Origin: Deltaproteobacteria bacterium
GTDB taxonomy: Bacteria > Desulfobacterota > Desulfarculia > Adiutricales > Adiutricaceae
Direction: 5' to 3'
Length of the DNA stretch: 36,672 bases
Assembly: GCA_031276865.1 (NCBI GenBank)
Contig: JAISMF010000027.1
Span: forward strand, 1-36,672
How positions within the stretch are numbered: position 1 is the stretch's first letter; every line of letters starts with the position of its first letter. Below are positions 19,631 through 28,807 of the stretch, piece by piece. The notes below the pieces were generated by a model, which saw only the letters and a program-made list of their open reading frames with translations, was not told where the DNA came from and made no database searches. A program made the position numbers and the translations under genes.

Positions 19631-20890
19631 CTAGTGTGTTATGAGGTGGTACGCGAATCCCGCCAGCGAAAATCCGAGCCAGAGGAAGGTGAGAAGGGGG
19701 AGGAGGATGTCGTCGGCTCCGTCTTTAGCGAAAAAAGGCATGGGGGGTTTTTGGGACTGCTGGTAAAGCGCCTGAATTTGCTCCTGGGTTTTAAGCTGGG
19801 CGTCCTGATTCAAATTTCTTTGGGCCAGCGCCGCGGCGCGCACTTTTTTGGAGTATGAATTTACGGTCGCGCTGCGAGTGATTCCCAAGAGGAGGGGGCA
19901 GGCTAAGCCCATCAAAATTAGAATGAAGTTGAAGTAACCGGAATAATCCGAAAATAAAAAACCGAAGAATATCGAATAAATTAAAGTGATGTAAAAGGGA
20001 ACGAAACCTCGGGAAACTTTGTTTTTCCTTTTATGATCGACTGGAAAGTCGTCTTTGTAATAGAGATCCTGGGAGGTGGCGGAAGCGTATATGTCGTACT
20101 TTTTCTCATGGTAGGTGAACGACGCTTTGGCGAGGGGAAGGAGGCCGGGTTTTATGTAATCCACGGTCACGTCGGGGTTGTAGCTCCAGTCGCGCTGGTG
20201 ATCCCCCTGGGCGTAGCTGTAGACTATATTTTGAATTTGCGCGTCAATCTGAGCGGCTATCGTCTGATGGACGTCGTCCACCGTGCGGATGAATGGCTTG
20301 ACTTCGCAGCCGGTCACCATTGTGGGGGAGTAGTCGGCGAAATCGCCCCGCATGTGGTTCAAACTTGTCTCGACAAACGATGGAAGCGGCTCGCCCGCGT
20401 AGGCCTGGGTGAACAGCCTTCCCGACGCCTTTCCGCTGGCCGGTCGCCAGTCGGTGACCGTGCGGTAGCGCGTGACGGGTCTGGTGCGGGTGCGACCTTT
20501 GCTGTCGGTGTAACTCTCGTAATCCGTATAAGGCTCCTGGCGGTCGTAACCGAAGGACGCGGTCCAGTCGGCTTTCACCGAACCCGACATGAAGTAGCAG
20601 GGGACGTAGTAAACGAGCTCCTCGTTAATTTCGCTTTTCTCCACCATGTCATCGGGAGCGTTCATGTCAAACGCCATAGTCTGCAGGACGAAGTTATGAA
20701 AATTTTGTTGGGCGTCCCTGGTTATGAGTATCAGCTTCTCTGGCGCCTGAGGCAGCTGCTCTTTCGTCTCATTAGGATCGATTATCGAGTTTTTCGTGCC
20801 GCAGTACTGACACGCGTACTCGAATACTCCGGGTTGGAGATCGATGGCCGCTCCGCAGGATTTGCAGTTTATTTGCTTTATATTCGCCAT
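19631..20890 (-). CDS. zinc-ribbon membrane protein, YdjG-like
   Basis: This 419-residue protein has an N-terminal TFIIB-type zinc ribbon (CKSC near residue 9, CQYC near residue 27). A soluble middle domain with several Tyr/Asp-rich segments follows, then at least two hydrophobic stretches (about 298-340) and a C-terminal helix (about 395-415). Its order with a four-helix membrane protein and a zinc-ribbon SPFH protein matches the Bacillus subtilis ydjG-ydjH-ydjI genes, which act with a PspA paralogue at the membrane. That assignment is by domain order and length and not by a search. It probably works as part of a membrane-stress complex. Confidence 0.7.
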   Translation of the reverse strand: MANIKQINCKSCGAAIDLQPGVFEYACQYCGTKNSIIDPNETKEQLPQAPEKLILITRDAQQNFHNFVLQTMAFDMNAPDDMVEKSEINEELVYYVPCYFMSGSVKADWTASFGYDRQEPYTDYESYTDSKGRTRTRPVTRYRTVTDWRPASGKASGRLFTQAYAGEPLPSFVETSLNHMRGDFADYSPTMVTGCEVKPFIRTVDDVHQTIAAQIDAQIQNIVYSYAQGDHQRDWSYNPDVTVDYIKPGLLPLAKASFTYHEKKYDIYASATSQDLYYKDDFPVDHKRKNKVSRGFVPFYITLIYSIFFGFLFSDYSGYFNFILILMGLACPLLLGITRSATVNSYSKKVRAAALAQRNLNQDAQLKTQEQIQALYQQSQKPPMPFFAKDGADDILLPLLTFLWLGFSLAGFAYHLITH

Positions 20891-20940
20891 TGCTTATCGG
20901 TCTTTAACGGTTGTTTATAACATTATAGTAAAATGAAATA

Positions 20941-21762
20941 CTAAAACCCGCCCCTCTTGGAGCGGGTGGTGTCCTGGTGCCTGGCGACGACGAGTTTATA
21001 GATGTCGTCGATAAGCTTTTGCGGGGGATCCGTAACCGGCGGAGGCGGCGGCGGAGACGCGGGGCTCTGAACGGCTCCATCGGCTTCCTTGGCGGCCATG
21101 TCGAGCAGTCCCTTCGTTTCGGGAATTTCCAGCGGCGTAACGTTGTCCCTCGTCAGGAGAATCGACTCGAGATCGAGGAGTTTTTCGGCTATGCCCGAGT
21201 CGTACTGGGAGACTGAATTTTTATCGAAGTATCTCACTTCGTCGATTATTTTATCCAGACCCTGGGCTTCGCTGGAACCGGACGCCACCTGCTGCTTCAA
21301 ATTGCGCAGACGCGACTCGAGGCTCACCACCTGCTGCAGCCTCCTCAGCTGGGTCGCCTCTTTTTCGCTCGCGGATTTGGTGGAAAGGCCCAGGAGCAGA
21401 ATGACGCCTCCCAGGAGTATTAGGTATATGAATTCAAGGAGGAAGAGGATGCCGGCGCGGAGCGCGTGGGGAAACAAGAGGAAGATGAACGCGGTGCCCA
21501 TGCCAATTAGCAGGTAGGCGATGCCGGCCGCGTAAATACCCGTGCGGAATATCGTGGGATAGTTGGCGCCGCCGTCGGCGAAATAGGTGAGAATGGCCGT
21601 CGCCACGACCGGGACCAGCATAAAGAAGAAAAGCGCCGCGAAGGTGCTGGCGGCGAACGTGGTCGCCAGGACGGCGAAGAGCAAGGCGCTTATAACTATA
21701 AGCATGGCTCCGCACAGCATAATTGTTTTCTGGGCGGAGTTGAATGATTTTTGCATCGGCAC
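20941..21762 (-). CDS. membrane protein with coiled-coil tail, YdjH-like
   Basis: This 273-residue protein has about four membrane helices in residues 12-125, then a coiled-coil region (about 128-165) and a helical cytosolic tail. A PPPPPP linker near residue 243 precedes a short basic end. It lies between the zinc-ribbon membrane protein and the SPFH protein with gaps of 50 and 76 bp, all on the minus strand, so co-transcription is likely. The position and topology match YdjH of the Bacillus ydjGHI set. I recognise no catalytic motif. Confidence 0.7.
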   Translation of the reverse strand: MPMQKSFNSAQKTIMLCGAMLIVISALLFAVLATTFAASTFAALFFFMLVPVVATAILTYFADGGANYPTIFRTGIYAAGIAYLLIGMGTAFIFLLFPHALRAGILFLLEFIYLILLGGVILLLGLSTKSASEKEATQLRRLQQVVSLESRLRNLKQQVASGSSEAQGLDKIIDEVRYFDKNSVSQYDSGIAEKLLDLESILLTRDNVTPLEIPETKGLLDMAAKEADGAVQSPASPPPPPPVTDPPQKLIDDIYKLVVARHQDTTRSKRGGF

Positions 21763-21838
21763 ACCTTCATTATCTGATGATTGTGGTGAAGTTGATTTTG
21801 GCGGCGCTTTTCGAGGGGCTTTTCAGCGGAGGCGCTTT

Positions 21839-23125
21839 TTAAATCTTCGCTCCGCAGTTCAGACAGAATTTAGCGGCCACCGGGTTGGTATGGCCGCATG
21901 ATTTGCAGATGTTGGCCAGCGATTTACCGCAGGTGGGGCAGAATTTCAAATCGTTTCGATCCAGGGGCGTCCCGCAGAATGGGCAGGGGTTCGGCAGATT
22001 GAAGCCGCAGCTGGTGCAGGTCTTGGTGCCGGTGGGCAGATCCGCCCCGCATTTGGGGCAGGGATTATACGAGTTGCCGCATTCCGGACAGAACTTGGAG
22101 CCCACGGGTATGACCGAGCCGCACTTGTGGCACTTAACTACGGAGGCCTTCCCCGGCGTGGGGAGGGGTTTTCCGCACTGGGGGCAGAATTTGTTGTCCG
22201 CGGGCGCCTTGGAGTTGCAGTTGGGGCAGGTGACGAGGTCGGTGGGGGTCTGCAAATTCTGGGCCATTCCTCCGAACTGCTGCCCGAAGGCGTTTCCCAC
22301 GCCGACGCCCATGCCCAGGCCGATGCCGGCCCCCATCAGACCGGCGCCGCCGCCGGGATTTTTGGCCGCCCCCTCCAGAGTGTCGAAAGACCGCTCCGTC
22401 TGATAGTTATAGCCCACGATGTTCATTTCGGCCTTTTTGGCGAGGGCCTTTTTCAGGGTCTGCACGGCCGGATCGTCCTCGGGAACGGAGACGTCGTTCA
22501 CGTAGAAATTTAAAAGTTTGATGCCGTACTCCAGGAAGGTCGGGCCGGCCTTCTCAAGCATGTGATCCGACAGCTCTTCAAGGTAGGCGTTGATCTCAAG
22601 GATGCTTATCTTTCTTTTCACCAGGTAGGAGGCCAGGGCGTCCTTGATTTTGGTGATGTACATCCCCCTGAAATAGCGGGTGACGCTGTCCTGATCGAAA
22701 GTGGGGACGGTGCCCACCAGCTTGATCAGGAACTTGGAGGAGTTCTCCACCTGGATGCCGAACTGGCCGTTCGCCCTGATGGGAACCATTATGTTGTATT
22801 CCGGATCCTTGGTCTGGACGGGAGAAGGGGTTCCCCACTTGATGTCCAGGGAGTGGAGCTTGTTGACGTACCAGACCTCGGCCGCGAAGGGAGACTGGCC
22901 TCCGAAGGGCAGCTTCAAGAAGGCCGTCAGTATGGGGATGTTGTTGGTGTCGAGGGTGTAGCGCCCCGGCCCGAACACGTCCAGGGCCTGCCCGCCCTTG
23001 AAGAGGACGGCTTCCTGGGACTCGTTCACAATCAGCTGGGTCCAGTTGCTGAGCGATTCGCTGGGAAACTTCCAGGCGAATATCCTCGCGGGTCCGTCGT
23101 ATTTGACTAAGTCTATTATTGCCAT
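21839..23125 (-). CDS. SPFH-domain protein with five zinc ribbons, YdjI-like
   Basis: This 428-residue protein begins with an SPFH/virion-core-like domain (about 1-230; MAIIDLVKYDGP, AVLFKGGQALDVFGPGRYTL, MVPIRANGQFGI). A Gly/Met-rich linker (250-285) leads to a C-terminal array of five double-CxxC zinc ribbons (10 CxxC motifs). SPFH proteins oligomerise into membrane-associated assemblies. Bacillus YdjI has the same SPFH start. It is the first gene of the three-gene module. The GGAG of GTGGAGCACTGA upstream gives a good ribosome site. It may recruit the two partners and bind proteins or nucleic acid through the ribbons; this last point is inference. Confidence 0.85.
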   Translation of the reverse strand: MAIIDLVKYDGPARIFAWKFPSESLSNWTQLIVNESQEAVLFKGGQALDVFGPGRYTLDTNNIPILTAFLKLPFGGQSPFAAEVWYVNKLHSLDIKWGTPSPVQTKDPEYNIMVPIRANGQFGIQVENSSKFLIKLVGTVPTFDQDSVTRYFRGMYITKIKDALASYLVKRKISILEINAYLEELSDHMLEKAGPTFLEYGIKLLNFYVNDVSVPEDDPAVQTLKKALAKKAEMNIVGYNYQTERSFDTLEGAAKNPGGGAGLMGAGIGLGMGVGVGNAFGQQFGGMAQNLQTPTDLVTCPNCNSKAPADNKFCPQCGKPLPTPGKASVVKCHKCGSVIPVGSKFCPECGNSYNPCPKCGADLPTGTKTCTSCGFNLPNPCPFCGTPLDRNDLKFCPTCGKSLANICKSCGHTNPVAAKFCLNCGAKI

Positions 23126-23786
23126 TCAGTGCTCCACTTTCACTTCTTAAGCGCACCTGAAAGCCGCCGCTCTCCGGATGTCTATGCGAAGAGTTTTTAG
23201 CGTGTGGTGAGAAGTAGAATAATTATCCAATTCTCTCTCCGGCTCTTTGGCGTCCAGGTGAGAGCGGTGATTTTCCAAGCTTGACTGCGTTTATTGTCAA
23301 AAAAGGCGGGATCGGCTCTTCGGAGCTTCTACGGGGCATTATAGAGTTAAAAACGCCTCTGCGCAAGATTTGCTTAGGTGATAGTAATTCTAATTATGTC
23401 GGCGCGGCCCATTCCGGAACCCGAATTTATCCAGCCGAGCCGCGGAGGAACCGAAGCCGTCGCTTCCCGTTTCCCCGGCTTTTTATGATGGGCGATGAAA
23501 AAAAAGGGTGATTTTCGAGTTCCCCGAGCTGTTTTGAGTCGATTGATAATTATGCTGATTGATGCTTTCACGATATTCATGTTTTAACAAAAAATTAATT
23601 ATAGAATATGTGATTATTAAATAAATATATAAAAGAATTAATTAGATATTTTTATTCAATAATTATAATAAACATTCCATTAAAGACGTCCGCTCCCCCG
23701 CGAAAGTCCTTCTATCAATTCCCGAGCTTTTGTGTCACAATTTATTCGTTCGGCCTTAATGTTTATGAAACGCATGGGAGTGGACG
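23126..23786. other. divergent spacer between SPFH and DUF1638 genes
   Basis: This spacer must hold the promoters of both divergent units. The part next to the SPFH gene has an AT-rich patch (23217-23233). 23570-23690 is very AT-rich. Small open frames (for example 23281-23511) show no family resemblance, and I do not call them. Confidence 0.45.
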
Positions 23787-24542
23787 GTGGAGACCATCCT
23801 GGTTGCCTGCGAGACCATTCGGGACGAGATCCTGAGGTCGTTGGACGCGCTGGGGCTGAAATTTACAGTCGTCTGGCTGGAGGGAGGTCTTCACAACGCT
23901 CCGGAACGGCTGCGGAAAAGGCTGCAGGGAGTGCTTTCGGACTCCGACGGGGCCTGCGAGCGGCTGCTTATCGCCATGGGGTACTGCGGAGGCGGGCTGC
24001 GGGATTTAACCACGGGAAACTACGAGACCGTGGTGCCGCTCACCGACGACTGTCTGAGTCTTCTTCTGGGATCGCATTCGGCCAGAAGGAAGGCCTCGGT
24101 TCCCGCCACGTATTTTTTAACGGGAGGCTGGTTGAGTCACGAGATGAACGTGGTGTCCTCCTATGAAAAGGCCATCCTTCGCTTCGATCCTGGAACCGCC
24201 CTTCGTCTCAACAAGGTGCTTTTGGAAGGGTACAGCCGTTTCGGACTTCTGAACACAGGGGTCTACGATTTAAAAGACGCCAAGACGAGGGTGCTCCCCC
24301 TGGCCCGCGGCTTGGATCTCAAAGTGGAGGTGATAAACTCCGATCTTTCCTGGCTTCATCAATTTTTAAAGGGTCCCTACGATAATCGGGACTTGTTTCT
24401 GCGGGTGCCTCCTCACGGCAAAATAAGATTCGCCGACTGGCTGGAACTGTTCAGCGGAAAGCGGGACTCCAGGGCGGCCGATGAAATGGTCGTCAACCCG
24501 GATGATATGAAAGGCGGCAATCTTCACGGCACCGGAGCGTAG
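23787..24542 (+). CDS. DUF1638 family protein
   Basis: This 251-residue cytoplasmic protein matches the DUF1638 family by its start (ETILVACETIRDEI), the MGYCGGGL motif with a conserved Cys, VVPLTDDCLSLLLGS, and the TYFLTGGWL segment. DUF1638 proteins are often found near corrinoid methyltransferases of anaerobes, but no such gene is in this window, so the function remains unknown. The GTG start at 23787 has a GGGAG about 8 bases upstream and gives the canonical family N-terminus. It stands alone between an AT-rich spacer and a broken flavodoxin. Confidence 0.85.
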   Translation: METILVACETIRDEILRSLDALGLKFTVVWLEGGLHNAPERLRKRLQGVLSDSDGACERLLIAMGYCGGGLRDLTTGNYETVVPLTDDCLSLLLGSHSARRKASVPATYFLTGGWLSHEMNVVSSYEKAILRFDPGTALRLNKVLLEGYSRFGLLNTGVYDLKDAKTRVLPLARGLDLKVEVINSDLSWLHQFLKGPYDNRDLFLRVPPHGKIRFADWLELFSGKRDSRAADEMVVNPDDMKGGNLHGTGA

Positions 24543-24734
24543 TTCGATGGGATAAATTATAAGTCGGCGGAGCCTTTTAGATTTGAATTTTCATTCAACC
24601 GTTCTTTAAATTTTATGTTTTTTCATCCGCCCTATCGCCTTAAGAATTAAGGATGATAATTCATAAACCTTCTTGCGAAAGAATTAAATTTTAATTTTTT
24701 CGCTCCTATGGCGGGAAAATGATAATTTAGAACA

Positions 24735-25201
24735 ATGCTGACGGCTTATTTTTCTTGGAGCGGAAATGTTCGAAAAATAGCAGAGATGATAAACAAAACG
24801 GTTGGAGGCGATATCTTTAAAATTGATCCGCTTAGGCCTTATTCGACGAAATACAATGATCGCGTAAATGAAGCCAAAAGCGAAAAGGCGTCCAACGCGG
24901 GGCCGCGGTTAAAAAGCGGCGTGAAAGACATGGGAAAATACAATACTATCTTTCTGCGCTATCCGAACTGGTGGTCTTCCATACCCATGCCAGTGGCCGC
25001 TTTTCCTTGAGGAACACGATCTGTCCGGAAAAAAACATCGCGCCCGTCTGCGGCCACGGCGGAGGCGGTCTGGGACAAAGCTTGTCCTTTACAGCCAAGC
25101 TGGCGCCGGAGTCGAAAGTGCTGACCGCTTTTAGCGCGCGTTTTGATGGCGGCGGATCGCTGGAGGCGGATTTATCCCGATGGTTGGAAAAAGTCTCATA
25201 G
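24735..25201 (+). pseudogene. flavodoxin-like gene with two +1 frameshifts
   Basis: The 5' part encodes a flavodoxin N-terminus (AYFSWSGNVRKIAEMI, the FMN phosphate loop, through FLRYPNWWSSIPMPVAAF) and then meets a stop at 25010. Shifting one base within TTTTCC (25001-25006) gives LEEHDLSGK. A second single-base shift within the A7 run at 25029-25035 gives NIAPVCGHGGGGLGQS and the rest of the flavodoxin to 25201. Both breaks are one-base insertions at homopolymers 25-30 bases apart, so they are either real inactivation or sequencing error. If repaired, it would be a complete electron-transfer flavodoxin of about 155 residues. Confidence 0.85.
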
Positions 25202-25433
25202 CGCCGGATTTTACGCGCATGGAGCGTGAGCTCCGCCGTTTTTTGGCGTCTAGATTTTACCGGAAAAGCCGCTTATAAGCTTTTTCGGCGGCGCTTGCTC
25301 GAAAACTCTTTATTTGGATCGAATTTAAGGCGCGGCGGCGGACAAGCGGAGCGTTTGTTTTTTTTTATGATTTAACATTCAACGTTGTATTACCGGTTTG
25401 TGTAAAAATAGCGCCTAAGTGAAAAACAAACCT

Positions 25434-26402
25434 TCAGTAATCATCGTCATCGTCGTCATCGTATTCGTCATCGTCGTCATCGTATTCGTCATCGAATTCT
25501 TCATCTTCATACTCCTCGCCGTCTTCTTCGTCTTCGTAATAGTATAAGTCATCGTCACCGCCATTATCCTTGCCGATCTCGTCTTCCACTTCGTAGTAAT
25601 ACCCCTCCGCTTTCTCGAGATCGTCTGCTTTAAGAGGATCATCGATGTAGTATTTCGGGATGTTTATATTATCCGGCTCTTCATTCTTTTTTTCTTTGAC
25701 ATTGTCATCGGCGGCGATACCGGATTTTTTGTCGTCTTTACCTGTTTCTGGTTTTTTGAGGGTTTTAGAAGATTTATCCGGTTTATTTTCGGTTTTCGTC
25801 TCTGTTTTCCCGCAAACGCGGCTGTTTTCATCTTTTTTCGGCGTTTTGGTCTTAATATCAGGTTTGACGGCAGACGTCTCGCCGGATGAGGTTTCTTTTT
25901 TGACCGTGTTTTTGCTTTTAATTTGCTTTACCGGTTCTTCGGTATTTTGGAGGGTTTTCCCCGTTTTCGCCGTTTTGGCCGTTTCAGCGTCTTTTTTTGG
26001 AGTTTTCATTTTTCCCTGTCCTTTAGTCGAACTTACCGCTTTTGAGCTCGATATTTTTTCCGGCGCTGTTTCTTTGGACGTTTTTTTTGTTTTCTTCTTT
26101 GTAATTTTATCGGTTTCTTGTTCGGCGTTTAGTAGTTCTCTCAGTTTTCCTGAAGTGCGGAACGCCACGGTCGCGTGTGATCTCAAACGGATGGGTTTTT
26201 TCGTCTGAGGGTTTATTCCCATTCTTTCAACTCTGTTGACTATCACGAATTTTCCAAAACCGCTTATCATAACGGGATCATTCTTTTTTAAAGATTCTTT
26301 GATTTCCGTTAATATTCCATCAACGTAATTCGTGGCGTCTTGTATGGAACAATTCATTTCTTCCGCTATTTTTTTGATTATGTACTCTTTCGTGATTGTC
26401 AT
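25434..26402 (-). CDS. IHF/HU-type protein with basic linker and acidic tail
   Basis: Residues 1-95 form an integration host factor/HU domain, with MISGFGKF and the beta-arm INPQTKKPI containing the intercalating proline, closest in style to the IHF alpha chain. The arm has MGINP where GRNP is usual. Residues 96-230 form a long Lys/Thr/Ser linker with TPKK-type words, like histone H1 tails. The last 90 residues are rich in Asp, Glu and Tyr and end in DDDDDDDY. At 322 residues it is over three times the normal length of about 95-100. A GAGG about 5 bases upstream supports the ATG at 26402. The DNA of the tail includes two perfect 21-bp repeats (25447-25488). It is probably a nucleoid protein whose acidic tail competes with DNA for its basic parts. 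Confidence 0.85.
   Translation of the reverse strand: MTITKEYIIKKIAEEMNCSIQDATNYVDGILTEIKESLKKNDPVMISGFGKFVIVNRVERMGINPQTKKPIRLRSHATVAFRTSGKLRELLNAEQETDKITKKKTKKTSKETAPEKISSSKAVSSTKGQGKMKTPKKDAETAKTAKTGKTLQNTEEPVKQIKSKNTVKKETSSGETSAVKPDIKTKTPKKDENSRVCGKTETKTENKPDKSSKTLKKPETGKDDKKSGIAADDNVKEKKNEEPDNINIPKYYIDDPLKADDLEKAEGYYYEVEDEIGKDNGGDDDLYYYEDEEDGEEYEDEEFDDEYDDDDDEYDDDDDDDY
25447..25488. repeat. two perfect 21-bp repeats in the acidic tail
   Basis: The 21-base unit TCATCGTCGTCATCGTATTCG occurs twice without change at 25447-25467 and 25468-25488. On the minus strand it encodes a seven-residue Asp/Glu/Tyr unit at the end of the IHF/HU-like protein. This points to recent unequal duplication as a way of lengthening the tail. 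Confidence 0.9.
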
Positions 26403-28471
26403 AAATCCTCAAAAAGAACATGAATAAAAATTAAAAATTATTCGCAAAAAGAGACGTTCTGGATGAATAACTGGTGATTTTTTTAGGAACCGAGTGTAGG
26501 GAAACACAATATTAAAATGAAAAACTATTATTTAAGAGGATCAGCGGCGAACGTACATTGAAGAAATATGAACCAGTTTGATAAACAGGTGAAATTTATC
26601 GGTCGGAGGAACGATTTAGGCGGCTAAGAGGAAAGCGTGAATTTTGAATGTGTTTAACCAATGTCTCGTGTCGATAATTATAAATTTTATCGCCGTTATG
26701 AAATATGGCGGCGAGTATCATTTATTTTCCCGCCGCACGCGCTTAGCTTCGTCTTGTTAAAACGTCGTTTCCTGTTTTTTTAAATATTTTCTCATCCTCC
26801 CGTGTGCCTTACGATAACGTTTTTTGGGACGCGCCTCGATAAATCATCAGGCCGGTGTGAAATACACGCTGAATTTACCGATGGCGCGCGTTTGAGAAAA
26901 TTACGCCGCTCATGTTTGTTTCTCACATCCGTATAGGAACGCTACATCGCGCTTGGAAGAAAAGTCGGTTGCCAAGTTAGCGTTCATTATCATTAAGCGG
27001 TCAACAGTCGGTATTCAATCTTAATTCGCCTCGTTAGCGCGTTCGCGCCCGCGCTCACAGGCCAACCTTCCGAGACTGAATTAAATTCAGGTGGGTAAAA
27101 GTAAAAAAAGCGCTTTGTCGGCGGGATATAAATCCGTACCGTCCGTGAAGCGGTAAATTGCGCAAGGATGGGAATTTGAATTAATTTTGAAAATCGATTT
27201 TTAGCCTCGGCGCGTTTTTGTATTTTAAGAGGATGAGGGAGGGGTGGGAGGCTTAGCCGTTTCCGCGGCGCTGGCGCTTGGAAAGAGAGCCGGTGGCGAT
27301 TGAAAGGCGTGAAAATATTACCTTGAAGATGTAGGTGAAGTCGATATGAAAAAACGCGTATTACTTAACACAAATGATAACAATTATGGAATATGTCTTT
27401 TGAACCGTCAAAACTTTTTCTGGAGGAAAACAGAGATTGGAAATGAGATTAGATGTCCTCGATGGTAACAAAGATTGAAGGAAAACGCAAGCCTTTTCAT
27501 CCTTTTTCATCCTTTTTCTTCACCGTGTTTCGTTCTTTTTTAGCGCGGCGGATGATTTTTCCATCCGCCGCCGGGGGAGGAGCGACGGCGCCGCGGCTGG
27601 GGAGGGTTCAGGGCGTTGTATGCTTGATATATTATATTAACCTTAATTTTAATAATTAATGCGGCAAATTTATTTTTCTTACTCGTTTATATATTTTATT
27701 TATATTGCTATTTAATTTGATAAATTATAATAATTTTATTTTTATTTCAGTAAAATATTTCACGGACGCTCTTCGCTTTTCCGGCGGAAAACGGCGCGTT
27801 TAGTTAGGGCGCCGAACCGTTGGCCGCCGTTTCTTTTCCGGCTTTCAGCCGGATTTTCACGCGCCCGGTTTCCGGAGATAGTGGATAAAAAAATAGCGCC
27901 GTGGCCGAAGCCGGCGCCTTCCCTGTTTTTCGTCCGAGTTTCCGTTTCTTTTCCGGGGCCCCCGGAATTTATCTTCCTGAATTCCGTTCAGGTTCCCCCG
28001 CGTTTATTCCGATCCCTTCCGGCCGTTCGGCCGCGCGTGAACCCGGCTTTTGAAATCCCCGCGGGGCGTCGCGCCCAAAGAGCGAGAGCCTTCTTTAACC
28101 GTTTCGGCCCTTTTTCCGCCGCTCCGCGCCGCCTCCGGCGCGGCCAGATTTCGTTTCCGGAGGGAACGTGTTTTTCCCAAATCCGGCCGGACGTTCGACG
28201 GCGTCCCGAAAACTTTAGGCGCTGGTTCGGAGGGTTGAATAAAGAAAAATGGACGGCGGGTGTGTCAAAAAATCCCCTCGGTGGCGGACGGATCCGGGTT
28301 TGCGGGAGGCGCTCCCGCGGCTCGCGGAAACCAACGAAGTCCCCGCGCCGGATCCGTCTTTCGCTTCGCCGGTGACAAGAGGAGGGACCGCCCGGTTCTC
28401 CCCATGCGGGAGACGGGTGCGAAAAACCGGCTGGGAAAGATGAATCCGGCGCCGCCTGCGGTCACTCCCTA
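26403..28471. other. 2-kb region without a recognisable gene
   Basis: 26403-27450 has no open frame of useful length on either strand and intermediate GC, so it is either decayed sequence or a non-coding RNA region. 27480-27530 has tandem TTTTTCATCC words. 27610-27760 is very AT-rich. 27780-28440 is GC-rich; its open frames give Arg/Pro-rich products in several frames at once and look non-coding. I could not identify remnants of a known family. Confidence 0.5.
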
Positions 28472-28488
28472 TTAATTGGGAGTGACCG
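28459..28488. repeat. 11-bp inverted repeat spanning the merR-type stop codon
   Basis: CGGTCACTCCC (28459-28469) and GGGAGTGACCG (28478-28488) are perfectly complementary around the 8-base loop TATTAATT. The stop codon of the minus-strand MerR-type gene lies in the loop. No T run follows on either strand, so it may stabilise the mRNA end or be a weak terminator. Confidence 0.7.
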
Positions 28489-28807
28489 GGGGGACTTCAA
28501 GGGAAGGATGCTCCTCGGTTTCATTCATCTTGAAATTCGGAAGCATGCCCTCGCCCAGTTCCATTTTGCGGGAAAGAACCTGCCTGGCGCCGGCGATGGA
28601 GTACTTCTCCTCTTTCAGGAGGTTTTTAATCTCCTGAACCTTTCCCACGGCGTCCTCGTTGTAGCGTCTTTGACGGCCTGAAGTGCGGATCGGGCTGAAA
28701 TATCCGTTGAACTCAGTCTCCCAGTAGCGCAGGGTGTGGATGGGAACCCCGGTCAGCTCTGACACCTCACCAATGGTCAGCCAGTCTTTCTTGATGATCA
28801 TGGGCAT
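28472..28807 (-). CDS. MerR-family helix-turn-helix regulator
   Basis: This 111-residue protein consists mainly of a MerR-type DNA-binding domain (residues 6-75). The motifs are WLTIGEVSELTGVPIHTLRYWE, then FSPIRTSGRQRRYNEDAV, and a helix KVQEIKNLLKEEKYSIAGAR. The short tail (80-111) has no metal-binding Cys or ligand domain, as in the small MerR-like proteins of deltaproteobacteria. I place the start at ATG 28807, which has a GAGGA 7 bases upstream. A longer frame begins upstream at 28873 but adds only non-conserved residues. Its target is unknown. Confidence 0.88.
   Translation of the reverse strand: MPMIIKKDWLTIGEVSELTGVPIHTLRYWETEFNGYFSPIRTSGRQRRYNEDAVGKVQEIKNLLKEEKYSIAGARQVLSRKMELGEGMLPNFKMNETEEHPSLEVPPVTPN

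Noticed and set aside
27881-28375. 164-residue Arg/Pro-rich frame
   Set aside because: Several frames are open at once in this GC-rich block, the product is low-complexity, and no ribosome site is evident.
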